DNA of 47,526 bases from Acidobacteriota bacterium (GCA_021832085.1 JAKBLM010000030.1:1-47526), one strand, 5' to 3'. Shown: positions 25,365 to 35,578, numbered from the stretch's first letter. Numbers and translations: made by a program. The notes: generated by a model from the letters alone, not told the origin.

Positions 25365-25601
25365 ATGCCCTGCATCGACAGTAGCGGTGATTTGACCGAA
25401 ATGGCACGAAAGATCCTCGCCGCCATGGCCGGTCCCGCACCGCTCGACGAAATTTCGGAAAAGACGGGCATCCCTCTCTACCGCGTCCGCAGCGCTGCGC
25501 GCGAATTGGTTGATGCAGGTCTGGCGGAAGAGAGAGACGACTCCTACGCCGTCTCCGCTTCCGGCCACGCGGCGATCTTGGGAAGCACAGGCAAAGCTTG
25601 A
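25365..25601 (+). CDS. Small winged-helix protein, possible redox-operon regulator
   Basis: The 78-residue product looks like a bare winged helix-turn-helix. It has 'MARKILAAMAGPAPLDEISEKTG' (helices 1-2), 'IPLYRVRSAARELVDAGLAEERDD' (recognition helix and wing start) and 'SYAVSASGHAAIL' (wing and last strand), as in MarR- or ArsR-like folds lacking dimerisation helices. The ATG at 25365 has GGGAGG 4 nt upstream. A Cys at position 3 is the only cysteine. It sits between the peroxiredoxin (51 bp before) and the rubrerythrin (51 bp after), so a role in sensing or regulating the operon is a reasonable guess. DNA binding is inferred from fold only. Confidence 0.75.
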   Translation: MPCIDSSGDLTEMARKILAAMAGPAPLDEISEKTGIPLYRVRSAARELVDAGLAEERDDSYAVSASGHAAILGSTGKA

Positions 25602-25652
25602 AGCCGGCTTACCTGGAAAGCCGGCTGCGACAATAGCAAGGAGGAATGACCG

Positions 25653-26150
25653 ATGCGGAGAAAGTGGTGGATATGGATCGGCCTTGGAGTGACGCTATTC
25701 GCGGCCGGGTTCACCGTGGCGCAAGCGCGGATGAGCAGCCAGAAGCTGCAGCAGAAAACACTGGACAATCTGCATACTGCGATGCAAGGCGAGGCGTTCG
25801 CTTACGCCAAATACAAGCTCTTCGCTGAACATGCGCGCAAGAACGGCCATCCGGAAATCGCCAAACTGTTCGACGACGCCGCCCAGGTGGAACTCCACGA
25901 GCATTTCGCCGAGGAAGCCGAGCTCGCCGGGCTGGTCGGCACCGATGAGGAAAACCTGCGCAATGCCATCGAGGGCGAAACGTACGAGTCGACCACGATG
26001 TACAAGCAATTTGCGGAGGAAGCCGCCAGCGTCGAGGACCATCCGGCTGCGGAACGGTTCGAGGAGATTCGCCAGGACGAAACGCGGCACCGCGCCATGT
26101 TCGAAAAAGCTCTCCAAGAGCTAACGCAACCTGCTGAAGAGCAGAAGTAG
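25653..26150 (+). CDS. Membrane-anchored rubrerythrin-like diiron protein
   Basis: This 165-residue protein has an N-terminal hydrophobic helix (about residues 5-23, WWIWIGLGVTLFAAGFTVA) and then a four-helix ferritin-like domain. Candidate iron ligands lie in 'GEAFAYAKY' (Glu47), 'QVELHEHFAEEAE' (about 78-90), 'IEGETYEST' (about 108) and the C-terminal 'RQDETRHRAMF'. The C-terminal rubredoxin domain of classic rubrerythrin is missing. The domain matches the short rubrerythrin family that reduces peroxide using an outside electron donor. The N-terminal helix would tether it to the membrane or act as an export signal, which is less usual. AGGAGG sits 8 nt before the ATG. It closes the operon with the peroxiredoxin and the winged-helix gene. 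Confidence 0.9.
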   Translation: MRRKWWIWIGLGVTLFAAGFTVAQARMSSQKLQQKTLDNLHTAMQGEAFAYAKYKLFAEHARKNGHPEIAKLFDDAAQVELHEHFAEEAELAGLVGTDEENLRNAIEGETYESTTMYKQFAEEAASVEDHPAAERFEEIRQDETRHRAMFEKALQELTQPAEEQK

Positions 26151-26417
26151 AAGCCTGTTGCACACTTTTTGCCGGAGCGGGGAGTTCCGGTCCCGGTCCC
26201 TTCTTCTAGGGCAATCGGCGGCCGGATTCTCTCCGCTGCAATCCGGGCGGGAACTTGCGCGCTGGACAGATTCGGCATCGCCCGTTGCGTGGGGGCCGTT
26301 TGCGCAAAAACAGCGGAAGGCTCAGGGGGACAGAGGGGCGCAATAACCTACGATGAATTGTTACAGAGCACGCGCCCCATGCTCCATCGCTGCAGCCGGT
26401 ACCCGCGGGAAATGATC

Positions 26418-28466
<2,049 letters not shown>

Positions 28467-28480
28467 TCAATGCGGCGGGT

Positions 28481-28490
28481 ATTATACAAT
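28481..28490. promoter_or_regulatory. Overlapping divergent -10 boxes of ligA and the lipid kinase gene
   Basis: On the minus strand a perfect TATAAT (28486-28481) predicts a ligA leader of about 35 nt. On the plus strand TACAAT (28485-28490) predicts a start about 14 nt before the ATG at 28511. The two boxes overlap by two bases, so polymerase could not occupy both at once. Good -35 boxes are not evident on either side. Confidence 0.5.
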
Positions 28491-28510
28491 GCGCGTCCCG
28501 GACCTTCGTC

Positions 28511-29464
28511 ATGCTTACCGGCATACAAGACGCCCTGCTGATCCACAACCCGGCCGCGGGCCGCCGGCAAAGCCGCCGCGCACGCGATCTCGACGACGCC
28601 CGGCTGGTCCTCCGCCAGGCCGGCATCGCCGTCGAAATCGCCGACACGAGCCGCCCTGGGCACGCCATACTGCTCGCCCGCCAGGCGGTTCAGCAGGGCC
28701 GCGGCATGGTGATCGCCTGCGGCGGCGACGGCACGGTGAACGAAGTCGCCAACGGGCTGGCGGGCAGCCGCGTTCCACTCGCCATTCTGCCTGCAGGCAC
28801 CGCGAATGTGCTCGGGAAAGAACTCGGCCTGCCCTGGGACATTCCCTCTGCCGTCCGACGCATTCCCTCCGGCCGGCTGGCGCGCATTGCGCTCGGCCTG
28901 GCCGCGCCCGCCAATCCGGCCGACGGCTCCGGCCGCTATTTCGTTTGCATCGCCGGCGCCGGCGTCGACGCCTCGATGGTCTATAGCGTCAGTTCCCAGT
29001 TGAAGCAGACCACTGGCACGCTCGCCTACTGGCTCGCCGGCCTCTCGCATTTTTTCGGCTACCGCATCGTTCTGTTTTCGGTCGATGCGGGCGGCCATTC
29101 CTTTCGCGCCTCCCAGGTGATAGTCGGCCGCACGAAGCACTACGGAGGGCCGTTTCGCATCACTACCGGCGCCGATTTGCACAGCAACTGCTTCGAGATC
29201 GCTGCGTTCAGCACCAACAGCCGGTTTCGCTATCCGGCGCACATGCTGGCCGTGTGGCTCTCGCGCCTGCCTCGCCAGCGCGACGTCCATTTCGTCCACG
29301 CGCAGCGGGTCCTCTGCCACGCTGATCCCGGCACGAAGGTCTACGTCGAAATCGACGGCGAGCCCGCGGGCCGGCTGCCCGTCGAATTCCGGATCGTTCC
29401 CGACGCACTCACGCTCGTCATGCCGGAAAACGAAACGCAGGCACGCCCTGCCGGCGTCCATTAA
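28511..29464 (+). CDS. Diacylglycerol kinase / sphingosine kinase-like lipid kinase
   Basis: The 317-residue protein belongs to the DagK_cat (YegS/DgkB) family, which phosphorylates diacylglycerol or related lipids with ATP at the inner membrane. Motifs: 'ALLIHNPAAGRR' (nucleotide-binding start, 8-19), 'VIACGGDGTVNEVANGL' (GGDGT, about 67-83), 'LAILPAGTANVLGKELGLPWDI' (PxGTxNxxA/L, about 88-108) and 'FVCIAGAGVDASMV' (about 139-152). The C-terminal beta sandwich ends with 'VYVEIDGEPAGRLPVEFRIVPDALTLVMP', as expected. The ATG at 28511 has no Shine-Dalgarno sequence, consistent with the short predicted leader. It diverges from ligA. The role is likely phospholipid turnover; the exact lipid is unknown. 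Confidence 0.93.
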   Translation: MLTGIQDALLIHNPAAGRRQSRRARDLDDARLVLRQAGIAVEIADTSRPGHAILLARQAVQQGRGMVIACGGDGTVNEVANGLAGSRVPLAILPAGTANVLGKELGLPWDIPSAVRRIPSGRLARIALGLAAPANPADGSGRYFVCIAGAGVDASMVYSVSSQLKQTTGTLAYWLAGLSHFFGYRIVLFSVDAGGHSFRASQVIVGRTKHYGGPFRITTGADLHSNCFEIAAFSTNSRFRYPAHMLAVWLSRLPRQRDVHFVHAQRVLCHADPGTKVYVEIDGEPAGRLPVEFRIVPDALTLVMPENETQARPAGVH

Positions 29465-29563
29465 ATCTGAGCCGCATGTAAAGCTTCCGGCAGGCCGCAG
29501 CTTTGGCAGAGCCGGCGCGTAGCGGCGACCCGTTGCGTCGCCCGTTGTTAGGGAAAGGACTGC

Positions 29564-30562
29564 TTGGAACCTGTCACCCAAATGGCCGTAGCCGCCACGA
29601 TGGCCCGTGCCGGCGTCAGGCGCTTTTCCCCACTCGCCACCACGGCCATTGTCCTCGCCGCCGTCATTCCCGACGTCGATTTCATCAGCGTGCTTGCCGG
29701 GCCGCACGCCTACCTCGTCTGTCATCGCACCTACACCGGTTCGATTGTCGGCGGCGCGGTGCTGGCGATTCTGGTCGCATTGGTGCTTTGGTTGATCGGC
29801 CGGAAATGGGAGCCGGAACCGGCCCGCTTTTTTGGCCTGCTGGGCGCGGCGCTGCTCGGAATCGCCAGCCATCTGATGCTCAATCTTGGCGACAACTACG
29901 GCGAGAAGCTCTTCTGGCCGTTCAACTCGAAATGGTATTCGTGGGACCTTTGGCCGCAGCTCGATCCCTGGCTGCTGTTGCTGTTGCTGCTGGTGCTCGG
30001 CGTGCCGTGGCTGCTGTCGGTGGTTGGCGAAGAGATGGGTGCTCCGCGCAAGCGCGGGCCCTCATTTTCCGGCATCATCGCGCTCCTGCTGGTGATCGGC
30101 TATTGCGGCTGGAAGGCGCGGCTGCACAACGAGGCGCTCGTCAATCTCTATTCCAACACTTACCACGGCGAGCAGGCACTCAACGTGGCCGCTTTCCCTT
30201 CCTCGATGTCCCCATTCGATTGGCGCGGCGTGATCGACACCTACAACTCCGTCGACATCGTCCATATGCGCCTGGGTCCGAATCCGCATTTCGATCCCGA
30301 CATGGCGCTCACCCACTACAAGCCTAAAAACTCGGCCGTGCTCAAGGCCGCCGAGAAGGCCCCCGGGCTCACCGCGTGGCGCCATTTCGCCCGTTTTCCC
30401 ATTGCCGAAATCACCTATAGCCTCCACGGCCACCAGGTCTTCTTCCGCGACCTGCGCTACTCCCATGCGGGGACTTTCTGGGTCAACCCCACCGTCACCG
30501 TTCACCTCAATAAGCAGAACCAGGTCACCAAGGTTCAGTGGCGCTTCGGCGTGCCGGAATAA
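29564..30562 (+). CDS. DUF457 (YdjM-like) membrane protein with altered putative metal ligands
   Basis: This 332-residue protein resembles the DUF457/YdjM family of inner-membrane putative metal-dependent hydrolases. It begins with 'ATMARAGVRRFSPLATTAIVLAAVIPDVDFI' (PDxD motif), then 'HRTYTGSIVGG' and 'GIASHLMLNLGDNYGEKLFWPF'. In the family the second motif usually reads HRxxTHS and the third HxxxD. Here Gly replaces the second His and Asn replaces the first Asp (Asp follows three residues later), so activity may be lost or changed. Four to five membrane helices occupy the first half, with 'LLLLLLLVLG' near 140. The rest is an exported beta-rich domain. The TTG start (29564) has AAAGGA 4 nt upstream; the ATG at 29582 has none. 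The gene follows the lipid kinase by 99 bp. Confidence 0.8.
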   Translation: MEPVTQMAVAATMARAGVRRFSPLATTAIVLAAVIPDVDFISVLAGPHAYLVCHRTYTGSIVGGAVLAILVALVLWLIGRKWEPEPARFFGLLGAALLGIASHLMLNLGDNYGEKLFWPFNSKWYSWDLWPQLDPWLLLLLLLVLGVPWLLSVVGEEMGAPRKRGPSFSGIIALLLVIGYCGWKARLHNEALVNLYSNTYHGEQALNVAAFPSSMSPFDWRGVIDTYNSVDIVHMRLGPNPHFDPDMALTHYKPKNSAVLKAAEKAPGLTAWRHFARFPIAEITYSLHGHQVFFRDLRYSHAGTFWVNPTVTVHLNKQNQVTKVQWRFGVPE

Positions 30563-30768
30563 TCCGCATCTCTTTCGGCCGCGTGGAAATCGCTTCTCCC
30601 GGCGGTGCGGGAGCGGGGTCTTCGCCTGTCCGGCCAGACCACAAGCCGGCGCGAAGTTCTATAAAAGGGGATGTCGAAGCTCGAAACGCGCAAAAGCCGT
30701 TTTTTCAGCAGGTTGCGGATTCCCAAGTGTCACACTTTTGTGGTTTTCGCGGGGCGTGAAATCTCCCC

Positions 30769-30797
30769 TTGATTATTGACAAGAAGAGGCCTAGGAT
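30769..30797 (+). promoter_or_regulatory. Promoter and possible PadR operator of the padR-ADOP operon
   Basis: TTGATT (30769-30774), a 17-bp spacer and TAGGAT (30792-30797) predict a start near 30804 and a 22-nt leader. Around it, TTGACA (30776-30781) and its complement TGTCAA (30802-30807) form an inverted pair, and CTGT-N9-ACAG (30801-30817) overlaps the start point. Such dyads fit the kind of site PadR repressors use, so autoregulation is plausible. Confidence 0.45.
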
Positions 30798-30825
30798 TAC
30801 CTGTCAACCGTCAACAGGAGCGAGC

Positions 30826-31155
30826 ATGGGAAAGCCAACTGACCTGGTCCAAGGGACCCTGGACCTGCTGATCCTCAAAACCATCGCCTTGCAGCCGATG
30901 CACGGCTGGGGCATCGCTCAGCGCATTCGCCAGGTGTCGAAAGAGGTGCTCCAGGTGAACCAAGGAGCGCTATATCCGGCGCTGCACCGGCTCGAACAAA
31001 ACGGATGGATCAAGGCGAAGTGGGGCGAATCGGAGAACAACCGGCGGGCCAAGTTCTATTCGCTCACGCCGGCGGGACAGAAGTATCTGGAGCAGGAGCA
31101 GGCCAACTGGCAGAGGCTCTCGGCGGCGATCGGGCTCGTGCTGGAAACCTCTTGA
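30826..31155 (+). CDS. PadR family transcriptional regulator
   Basis: The 109-residue regulator has the PadR winged helix: 'LVQGTLDLLILKTIALQPMHGWGIAQRI' (helices 1-2), 'EVLQVNQGALYPALHRLEQNGWI' (recognition helix) and 'AKFYSLTPAGQKYLEQEQANWQRLSAAI' (wing end and dimerisation helix). This is the short PadR-s2 type. AGGAG lies 6 nt before the ATG at 30826. It precedes the large orphan permease by 12 bp, a pairing seen over and over in acidobacterial genomes, where a PadR gene sits just before an ADOP gene. It probably represses its own operon and is released by an unknown small molecule. Confidence 0.95.
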   Translation: MGKPTDLVQGTLDLLILKTIALQPMHGWGIAQRIRQVSKEVLQVNQGALYPALHRLEQNGWIKAKWGESENNRRAKFYSLTPAGQKYLEQEQANWQRLSAAIGLVLETS

Positions 31156-31167
31156 GGGGAGGGCGCC

Positions 31168-33855
31168 ATGGCGCGCTGGACATACAAGGTTAGGCTGCAG
31201 CTGCGGTCGCTCTTTCGCAGGAAGAGCGTCGAACAGGAATTGAGCGAGGAGGTGCGATTCCATCTGGAGAAGTTGGTCGAGGAGAACCGGGCGAAGGGGA
31301 TGGGCGCGGAGGAAGCGCGGCATGCGGCGATGCGCGAATTTGGCGGCGTGGAGCAGGTGAAGGAGGAATGCCGGAATGCGCGCGGGGTGCGCCTCATCGA
31401 GACCGCGCTGCAGGACCTGCGGTACGGACTGCGGCAACTGCGGCATCATCCCGGGTTTGCCGCCGTTGCCATTCTCATGTTGGCCCTCGGGATCGGGGCA
31501 AACGCGGCGATTTTCGGCATCTTCGATGCTGTTTTGCTTCGCCCGTTGCCCTTCCCTCATGCACAACGGCTGGTGCGGCTGTGGCAGTCTTACGGCTACC
31601 CCGGAAACCACATTGTAGTTTCCTACCCCGACTTCGTGGACTGGCAAGCGTGGAACCATACCTTTTCGAGCATGGCGGCCTACGCCGGCTGGAGTTGCGT
31701 GCTGACCGGCCAAGGTGAGCCCGTGCACCTCGACGGCATGATCGCCTCAGCCAGTTTGTTTCAGGTTTATGGCATCCAGCCAATTTTGGGGCGAAGGTTT
31801 CTACCGTTAGAGGACAAGCCTCACGCCGACGAGGGAGCGGACGCGGTCATCCTGAGCTTCACAACGTGGAAGAACGTCTTTCATGGCGACCGGGGGGTAA
31901 TTGGACAAACGATCACGCTGGCCGGCAGACTCTTCATGGTGGTCGGCGTGGCGCCGCGTGGTGTCGGATCCCTGACGGGCGACGGCCGGGTGCAGTTCTG
32001 GACCACTGCCGCTCCGCTCGCCGAGCCGTCCCCTCGCTATCCCAAGCCGCCCAGCGAAGAGCGTGGGATGTCGTTCCTTAGCGTGGTTGGCAGGATGAAG
32101 CCCGGTGTGACGCTGGCCCGGGCCCAAGCTGACATGGCTCACGTGTCGGCGGAACTGGAGCACGCCTATCCCAAGGACGACGCCAGCGAGGGAGTCAACA
32201 TCCAGGGTCTCCACGAATCCATGACAGGCTACGTTCGCCCATCGCTTTTGATCCTTTTGGCGGCGGTGGGCATAGTGCTGCTAATCGCGTGCGCAAATGT
32301 CGCCGCCCTGCTGCTGGCGCGGGGCGTGGGACGGCAACGCGAGATGGCTGTTCGAATGGCTCTCGGCGCGACTCGAAGGCGGATCGTTGGCCAGTTGTTT
32401 GCGGAGAGCTTGCTACTGGCGGCAGCCGGGGGTGCCGCGGGGTTGTGTTTAGCGGTAGCGATCAGCAGCTCATTGCTCAAGGTATTGGGAATGCCTTGGC
32501 TGGCCGGCCCTCCTCTGGATGGCCGGGTGCTGGGATTCGCTTTTCTCCTGACGGCGGCCTCGGCAGTGATTTTCGGGCTCGCTCCGGCGCTGCGCGCCTC
32601 CCGGCCCAATTTAGAAGAAAGTCTGAAGGAGGGGAGCCGCTCTGCAAGCGAGGGCCTGAGGTCTCAACGCTTGCGCAAGCTGCTGGTTGCCGGTGAGGTG
32701 GCTCTTGCCACGGCGTTGCTGTCATCGGCCGGTCTCCTCATCCACAGCGTGATTAATCTGGAGCGCACGAACCCCGGCTTCAGGCCCCGCCATGCGCTCA
32801 CCTTCCCGGTGAGCCTGCCGACCCGCCAATATCCACAGGCGACCTGGGCTCCATTTTTCGACGAACTGACGGCGCGGTTGGGGGCCCTTCCAGGGGTGAC
32901 GTCGGCAAGCGCCGGCAGCGCGCTGCCGTTTGATTTCCGGGAAGATCGCACAACGATAGTGAACGTGGCGGGGCGCCCCATTCCTATGAGCCAGCGAAGC
33001 GGCGTTGTGTTTGTGGCCGTCACTCCCGGCTACTTTCAAACTCTGGGGATACCGATCAGGGAGGGAAGAGCGTTTACCCGCGAGGACAGGACCAATTCGG
33101 AGCCAGTGGTGATTCTCAACGAGGCCGCCGCGCGGAAGTATTTCGGGAATGTAAATCCGGTTGGGCAACAAGTTGAGCCGGCAATGTGGGCCGGTGCCGG
33201 CAGCACGAGCGAGATGCGGACGGTCGTGGGCATCGTGGCGAACGTGAAATACTACACGCTTGCCCAGCCAGCCGATCCGACGGTTTATTGGCCGATCGCG
33301 CAGGTTCCCTCGAATAGCGCCATGTACATGGTCGTGCGAACGGCCGGCAACCCCTCGGGCGTCGTCGGGGCCATGCGCGCCCAGTTGCAATCCATGGACA
33401 AGAGCCTGCCGCTCTATAACGTCAAACCGCTCGGCTACTACCTCGACCAGACATTCGTGCAAACACGTTATACGACGCTGCTGATGGGATCGTTTGCACT
33501 CTTGGCGTTGATCCTAACGGCCGTCGGACTCTATGGCTCGATCGCATATTCGGTGGCGCAACGCACACATGAGATTGGGATCCGGATGGCGCTCGGCGCG
33601 GAGAAGGGCGATGTGCTGGGCTTCGTCATCGGGCAGGGGCTGAGATTAGCGCTTGGTGGCGTGGCCGTCGGCACCGCCGGTGCGCTGGGTCTGACGCGCT
33701 TCCTGTCGAGCCTGCTCTATGGCGTCAAGTTTTTCGATCCGCCAACGTTAGCCGCAGTCTCGCTGACTCTGGTTGTCGTTGCCACATTCGCCTGCTACGT
33801 TCCGGCGCGGCGAGCGACGAAGGTCGACCCGGTGGTTGCGCTGCGGCAGGAGTGA
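31168..33855 (+). CDS. ADOP family (acidobacterial duplicated orphan permease) MacB/FtsX-like permease
   Basis: This 895-residue membrane protein carries two FtsX/MacB permease halves in one chain and no ATPase. The N-terminal prefix (1-75, 'FRRKSVEQELSEEVRFHLEKLVEENRAKGMG...AMREFGG') is the hallmark of ADOPs. Helix 1 (about 97-118, 'ILMLALGIGANAAIF') is followed by a MacB periplasmic-core domain. The first FtsX block starts near 352 ('LILLAAVGIVLLIACANVAALLLARG'). A second helix and periplasmic core begin near 500. The second FtsX block is near 771-885 ('FALLALILTAVGLYGSIAYSVAQRTHEIGIRMALGA'). It would work with an ATPase encoded elsewhere, or as a mechanical transmitter. GAGGGGAGGG precedes the ATG. 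It is 12 bp downstream of padR, so one operon. No ATPase gene is nearby. Confidence 0.96.
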   Translation: MARWTYKVRLQLRSLFRRKSVEQELSEEVRFHLEKLVEENRAKGMGAEEARHAAMREFGGVEQVKEECRNARGVRLIETALQDLRYGLRQLRHHPGFAAVAILMLALGIGANAAIFGIFDAVLLRPLPFPHAQRLVRLWQSYGYPGNHIVVSYPDFVDWQAWNHTFSSMAAYAGWSCVLTGQGEPVHLDGMIASASLFQVYGIQPILGRRFLPLEDKPHADEGADAVILSFTTWKNVFHGDRGVIGQTITLAGRLFMVVGVAPRGVGSLTGDGRVQFWTTAAPLAEPSPRYPKPPSEERGMSFLSVVGRMKPGVTLARAQADMAHVSAELEHAYPKDDASEGVNIQGLHESMTGYVRPSLLILLAAVGIVLLIACANVAALLLARGVGRQREMAVRMALGATRRRIVGQLFAESLLLAAAGGAAGLCLAVAISSSLLKVLGMPWLAGPPLDGRVLGFAFLLTAASAVIFGLAPALRASRPNLEESLKEGSRSASEGLRSQRLRKLLVAGEVALATALLSSAGLLIHSVINLERTNPGFRPRHALTFPVSLPTRQYPQATWAPFFDELTARLGALPGVTSASAGSALPFDFREDRTTIVNVAGRPIPMSQRSGVVFVAVTPGYFQTLGIPIREGRAFTREDRTNSEPVVILNEAAARKYFGNVNPVGQQVEPAMWAGAGSTSEMRTVVGIVANVKYYTLAQPADPTVYWPIAQVPSNSAMYMVVRTAGNPSGVVGAMRAQLQSMDKSLPLYNVKPLGYYLDQTFVQTRYTTLLMGSFALLALILTAVGLYGSIAYSVAQRTHEIGIRMALGAEKGDVLGFVIGQGLRLALGGVAVGTAGALGLTRFLSSLLYGVKFFDPPTLAAVSLTLVVVATFACYVPARRATKVDPVVALRQE

Positions 33856-33986
33856 GTGAGGCTGGGAGCGTGGCGATCAGCAGCTGCGGAGTGTGGTCGT
33901 CTGGAGGGTTTTGGGCTTGCACCGAATGCAAGACGTGGCGGCAGGGTTTTGGGGTCATCGGATTGTCGGGGGAAGGATGAAAAGAA

Positions 33987-34105
33987 TGGCGGGCTGAAGC
34001 CCGCCGCTACACAACCGGTGCGAGATTTGCGGTGGATGGTTTGCGAGCAGGGGTTAGCGAGTGCGGGAGCGGACGCTGAGCTGGCAGGCTGAAGCCCGCC
34101 GCTGC
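33987..34105. repeat. Two copies of a palindromic REP-like repeat
   Basis: A 24-bp sequence built around GGCGGGCTGAAGCCCGCC occurs at 33987-34010 and again, with a few changes, at 34082-34105. Each can form a 7-bp hairpin with a TGAA loop. They lie in the 334-bp gap (33856-34189) after the ADOP gene, together with several short TTGCGA/GCGAGTGCGG-like repeats. They may help end transcription or belong to a dispersed extragenic repeat family. No gene is recognisable in the gap. Confidence 0.65.
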
Positions 34106-34189
34106 GCAAGCGATTCGCGATTACCGAGCTGTGTGCGTAAAGTACGCTACCGTTTCGCGATTTCCGTCGAATGGCATGCGGGCAACGGC

Positions 34190-34780
34190 TTAGTGGGTGT
34201 GGGCGCGGCGGCTGAGGAGCCACCAGGTGACGGCGTAGACGGCCACGATGGCGAGCACGATGAGGAGAAACTGCACCTTGTTGTGCATGAGGTAGCGGAT
34301 CACCTGCTCGCCGAAGAAGATGGCCAGCAGGCCTTCGGCGGTGTAGCGGAAGCCGCGGCCGACGACCAGCGCCAACGCAAAGGTGCGCTTGGGCACCTGG
34401 AAAACCCCGGCCGCCAGTATGAAGGGCTTGAACGGCAGTGGCGGCGGCAGAATTGCCGGCACGGCGATGCCCAGGAACTTGTAGCGCAGGACCCAGTCGC
34501 GGATGTGCTCGGCGCGGCCGCCCGCGCTGCGGCGGAACATAGCCTCGCCGCCCTTTTTCGCCAGGTAGTAGAGCCAGAAGCAGCCCACCAGCGAGCCGAG
34601 CGTGGCCATTGCCGCGTAGTAAAGCATGAACTCCGGCTTGTGGACCGTGAGGCGAACGACCAGCAGATCGGCCACGAACGGCAGCGGCGGAAACGAAGAA
34701 TCAAAAAATTCGATGACGAACAGGCCCAGCCCGCCGAGCGGGGCGATGAGCACGCGGAGCCACGTGGGCACTGGTAGCAT
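34190..34780 (-). CDS. DedA/YqaA-like (SNARE-associated/VTT) membrane protein, copy 2
   Basis: This 196-residue protein has the VTT-type fold with re-entrant loops: 'FVIEFFDSSFPPLPFVADLLVVRLT' (about 20-44), 'AAMATLGSLVGCFWLYYLAKKGGEAMFRR' (about 53-80), and 'AILPPPLPFKPFILAAGVFQVPKRTFALALVVGRGFRYTAEGLLAIFFG'. The last includes the paired Pro motif and the conserved Arg of the family. Members such as DedA, YqaA and their relatives are thought to move lipids or protons across the inner membrane. The frame is open to 34939, but the ATG at 34780 aligns with the start of the neighbouring paralogue. The two genes are in tandem on the minus strand 204 bp apart. They share about two thirds of residues by eye. 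Confidence 0.85.
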   Translation of the reverse strand: MLPVPTWLRVLIAPLGGLGLFVIEFFDSSFPPLPFVADLLVVRLTVHKPEFMLYYAAMATLGSLVGCFWLYYLAKKGGEAMFRRSAGGRAEHIRDWVLRYKFLGIAVPAILPPPLPFKPFILAAGVFQVPKRTFALALVVGRGFRYTAEGLLAIFFGEQVIRYLMHNKVQFLLIVLAIVAVYAVTWWLLSRRAHTH

Positions 34781-34984
34781 ACACGTCCAAGCCGAGAAAT
34801 TTACGATCGAACCTGCCGAATCCGCCTTTCCCCGCAGCACAGCCGTGGCCGGCGCTACGGGACCTTCCCTTCGCACACCGGATTCAGCATAGACCCCCTG
34901 CCGCACAGGCGCGGGGTAAACCGAGGCTGGGGATTCCACCCGGTTAGCGGCATGCCGAGCCGGGAATCCTCAAGCGGGCGAGCA

Positions 34985-35578
34985 CTACGCGCCATTGCCT
35001 CTTCTGCCGAAAAACCACCACCACATGCCGTAGGTGAGCGCGATCGTCACGCCGACGATGATGACAAATTCGACCTTGTTCTCGACGAAATAACGGGTGA
35101 TATATTCGCCGTATTCCATGGCTAGAAAGCCTTCGATCGCGTACCTCAGGCCGCGGCCGACCACCAGGGCCAGCGCAAACGTATCCATCGGGACCTGGAA
35201 GACACCCGCCGCCAGCACAAACGGCTTGAACGGCACCGGGGGCGGCAGAATTGCCGGCACGGCCACGCTCAGGAACTTGTAACGCTGGACCCAGCCGTGA
35301 ATTCGCTCGGACTTGCCGCGGGCGCTCCGCCGATACATCGCTTCCCCACCCTTCTTCGCCAGGAAGTAAAGCCAGAAGCAGCCAGCTAGCGAGCCCAGTG
35401 TCGCCATCGACACGTAATAGGGCATCAGCCTCGGCTGGCGGATCGTGAAGTGAATCAGCAGCAGATCGCTCACGAAGGGGAACGAGAGGATCGACGAATC
35501 AAAAAAACCGATGATAAATAGACTCAGGCCGCCGAGGGGGCCGACCAGAGCGCGAAGCCAAAATGGGAGTCGTTGCAT
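34985..35578 (-). CDS. DedA/YqaA-like (SNARE-associated/VTT) membrane protein, copy 1
   Basis: The 197-residue paralogue of the gene at 34190 keeps the same motifs: 'FIIGFFDSSILSFPFVSDLLLIHFT', 'VSMATLGSLAGCFWLYFLAKKGGEAMYRR', 'AILPPPVPFKPFVLAAGVFQVPMDTFALALVVGRGLRYAIEG'. Differences cluster in the first loop (SILSFP here, SFPPLP in the other) and in the last helix, so the copies may differ in substrate. The ATG at 35578 is chosen by alignment with the paralogue ('MQRLPFWLRALVGPLGG' against 'MLPVPTWLRVLIAPLGG'); no Shine-Dalgarno sequence is evident. Likely an inner-membrane lipid transporter or scramblase by family, unproven. The 255-bp gap upstream holds no gene I can support. Confidence 0.85.
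   Translation of the reverse strand: MQRLPFWLRALVGPLGGLSLFIIGFFDSSILSFPFVSDLLLIHFTIRQPRLMPYYVSMATLGSLAGCFWLYFLAKKGGEAMYRRSARGKSERIHGWVQRYKFLSVAVPAILPPPVPFKPFVLAAGVFQVPMDTFALALVVGRGLRYAIEGFLAMEYGEYITRYFVENKVEFVIIVGVTIALTYGMWWWFFGRRGNGA

Noticed and set aside
26151..26417. Possible small gene in the gap between the rubrerythrin and ligA ends
   Set aside because: Open frames here extend antisense into ligA or have no ribosome site. No family motif is visible.
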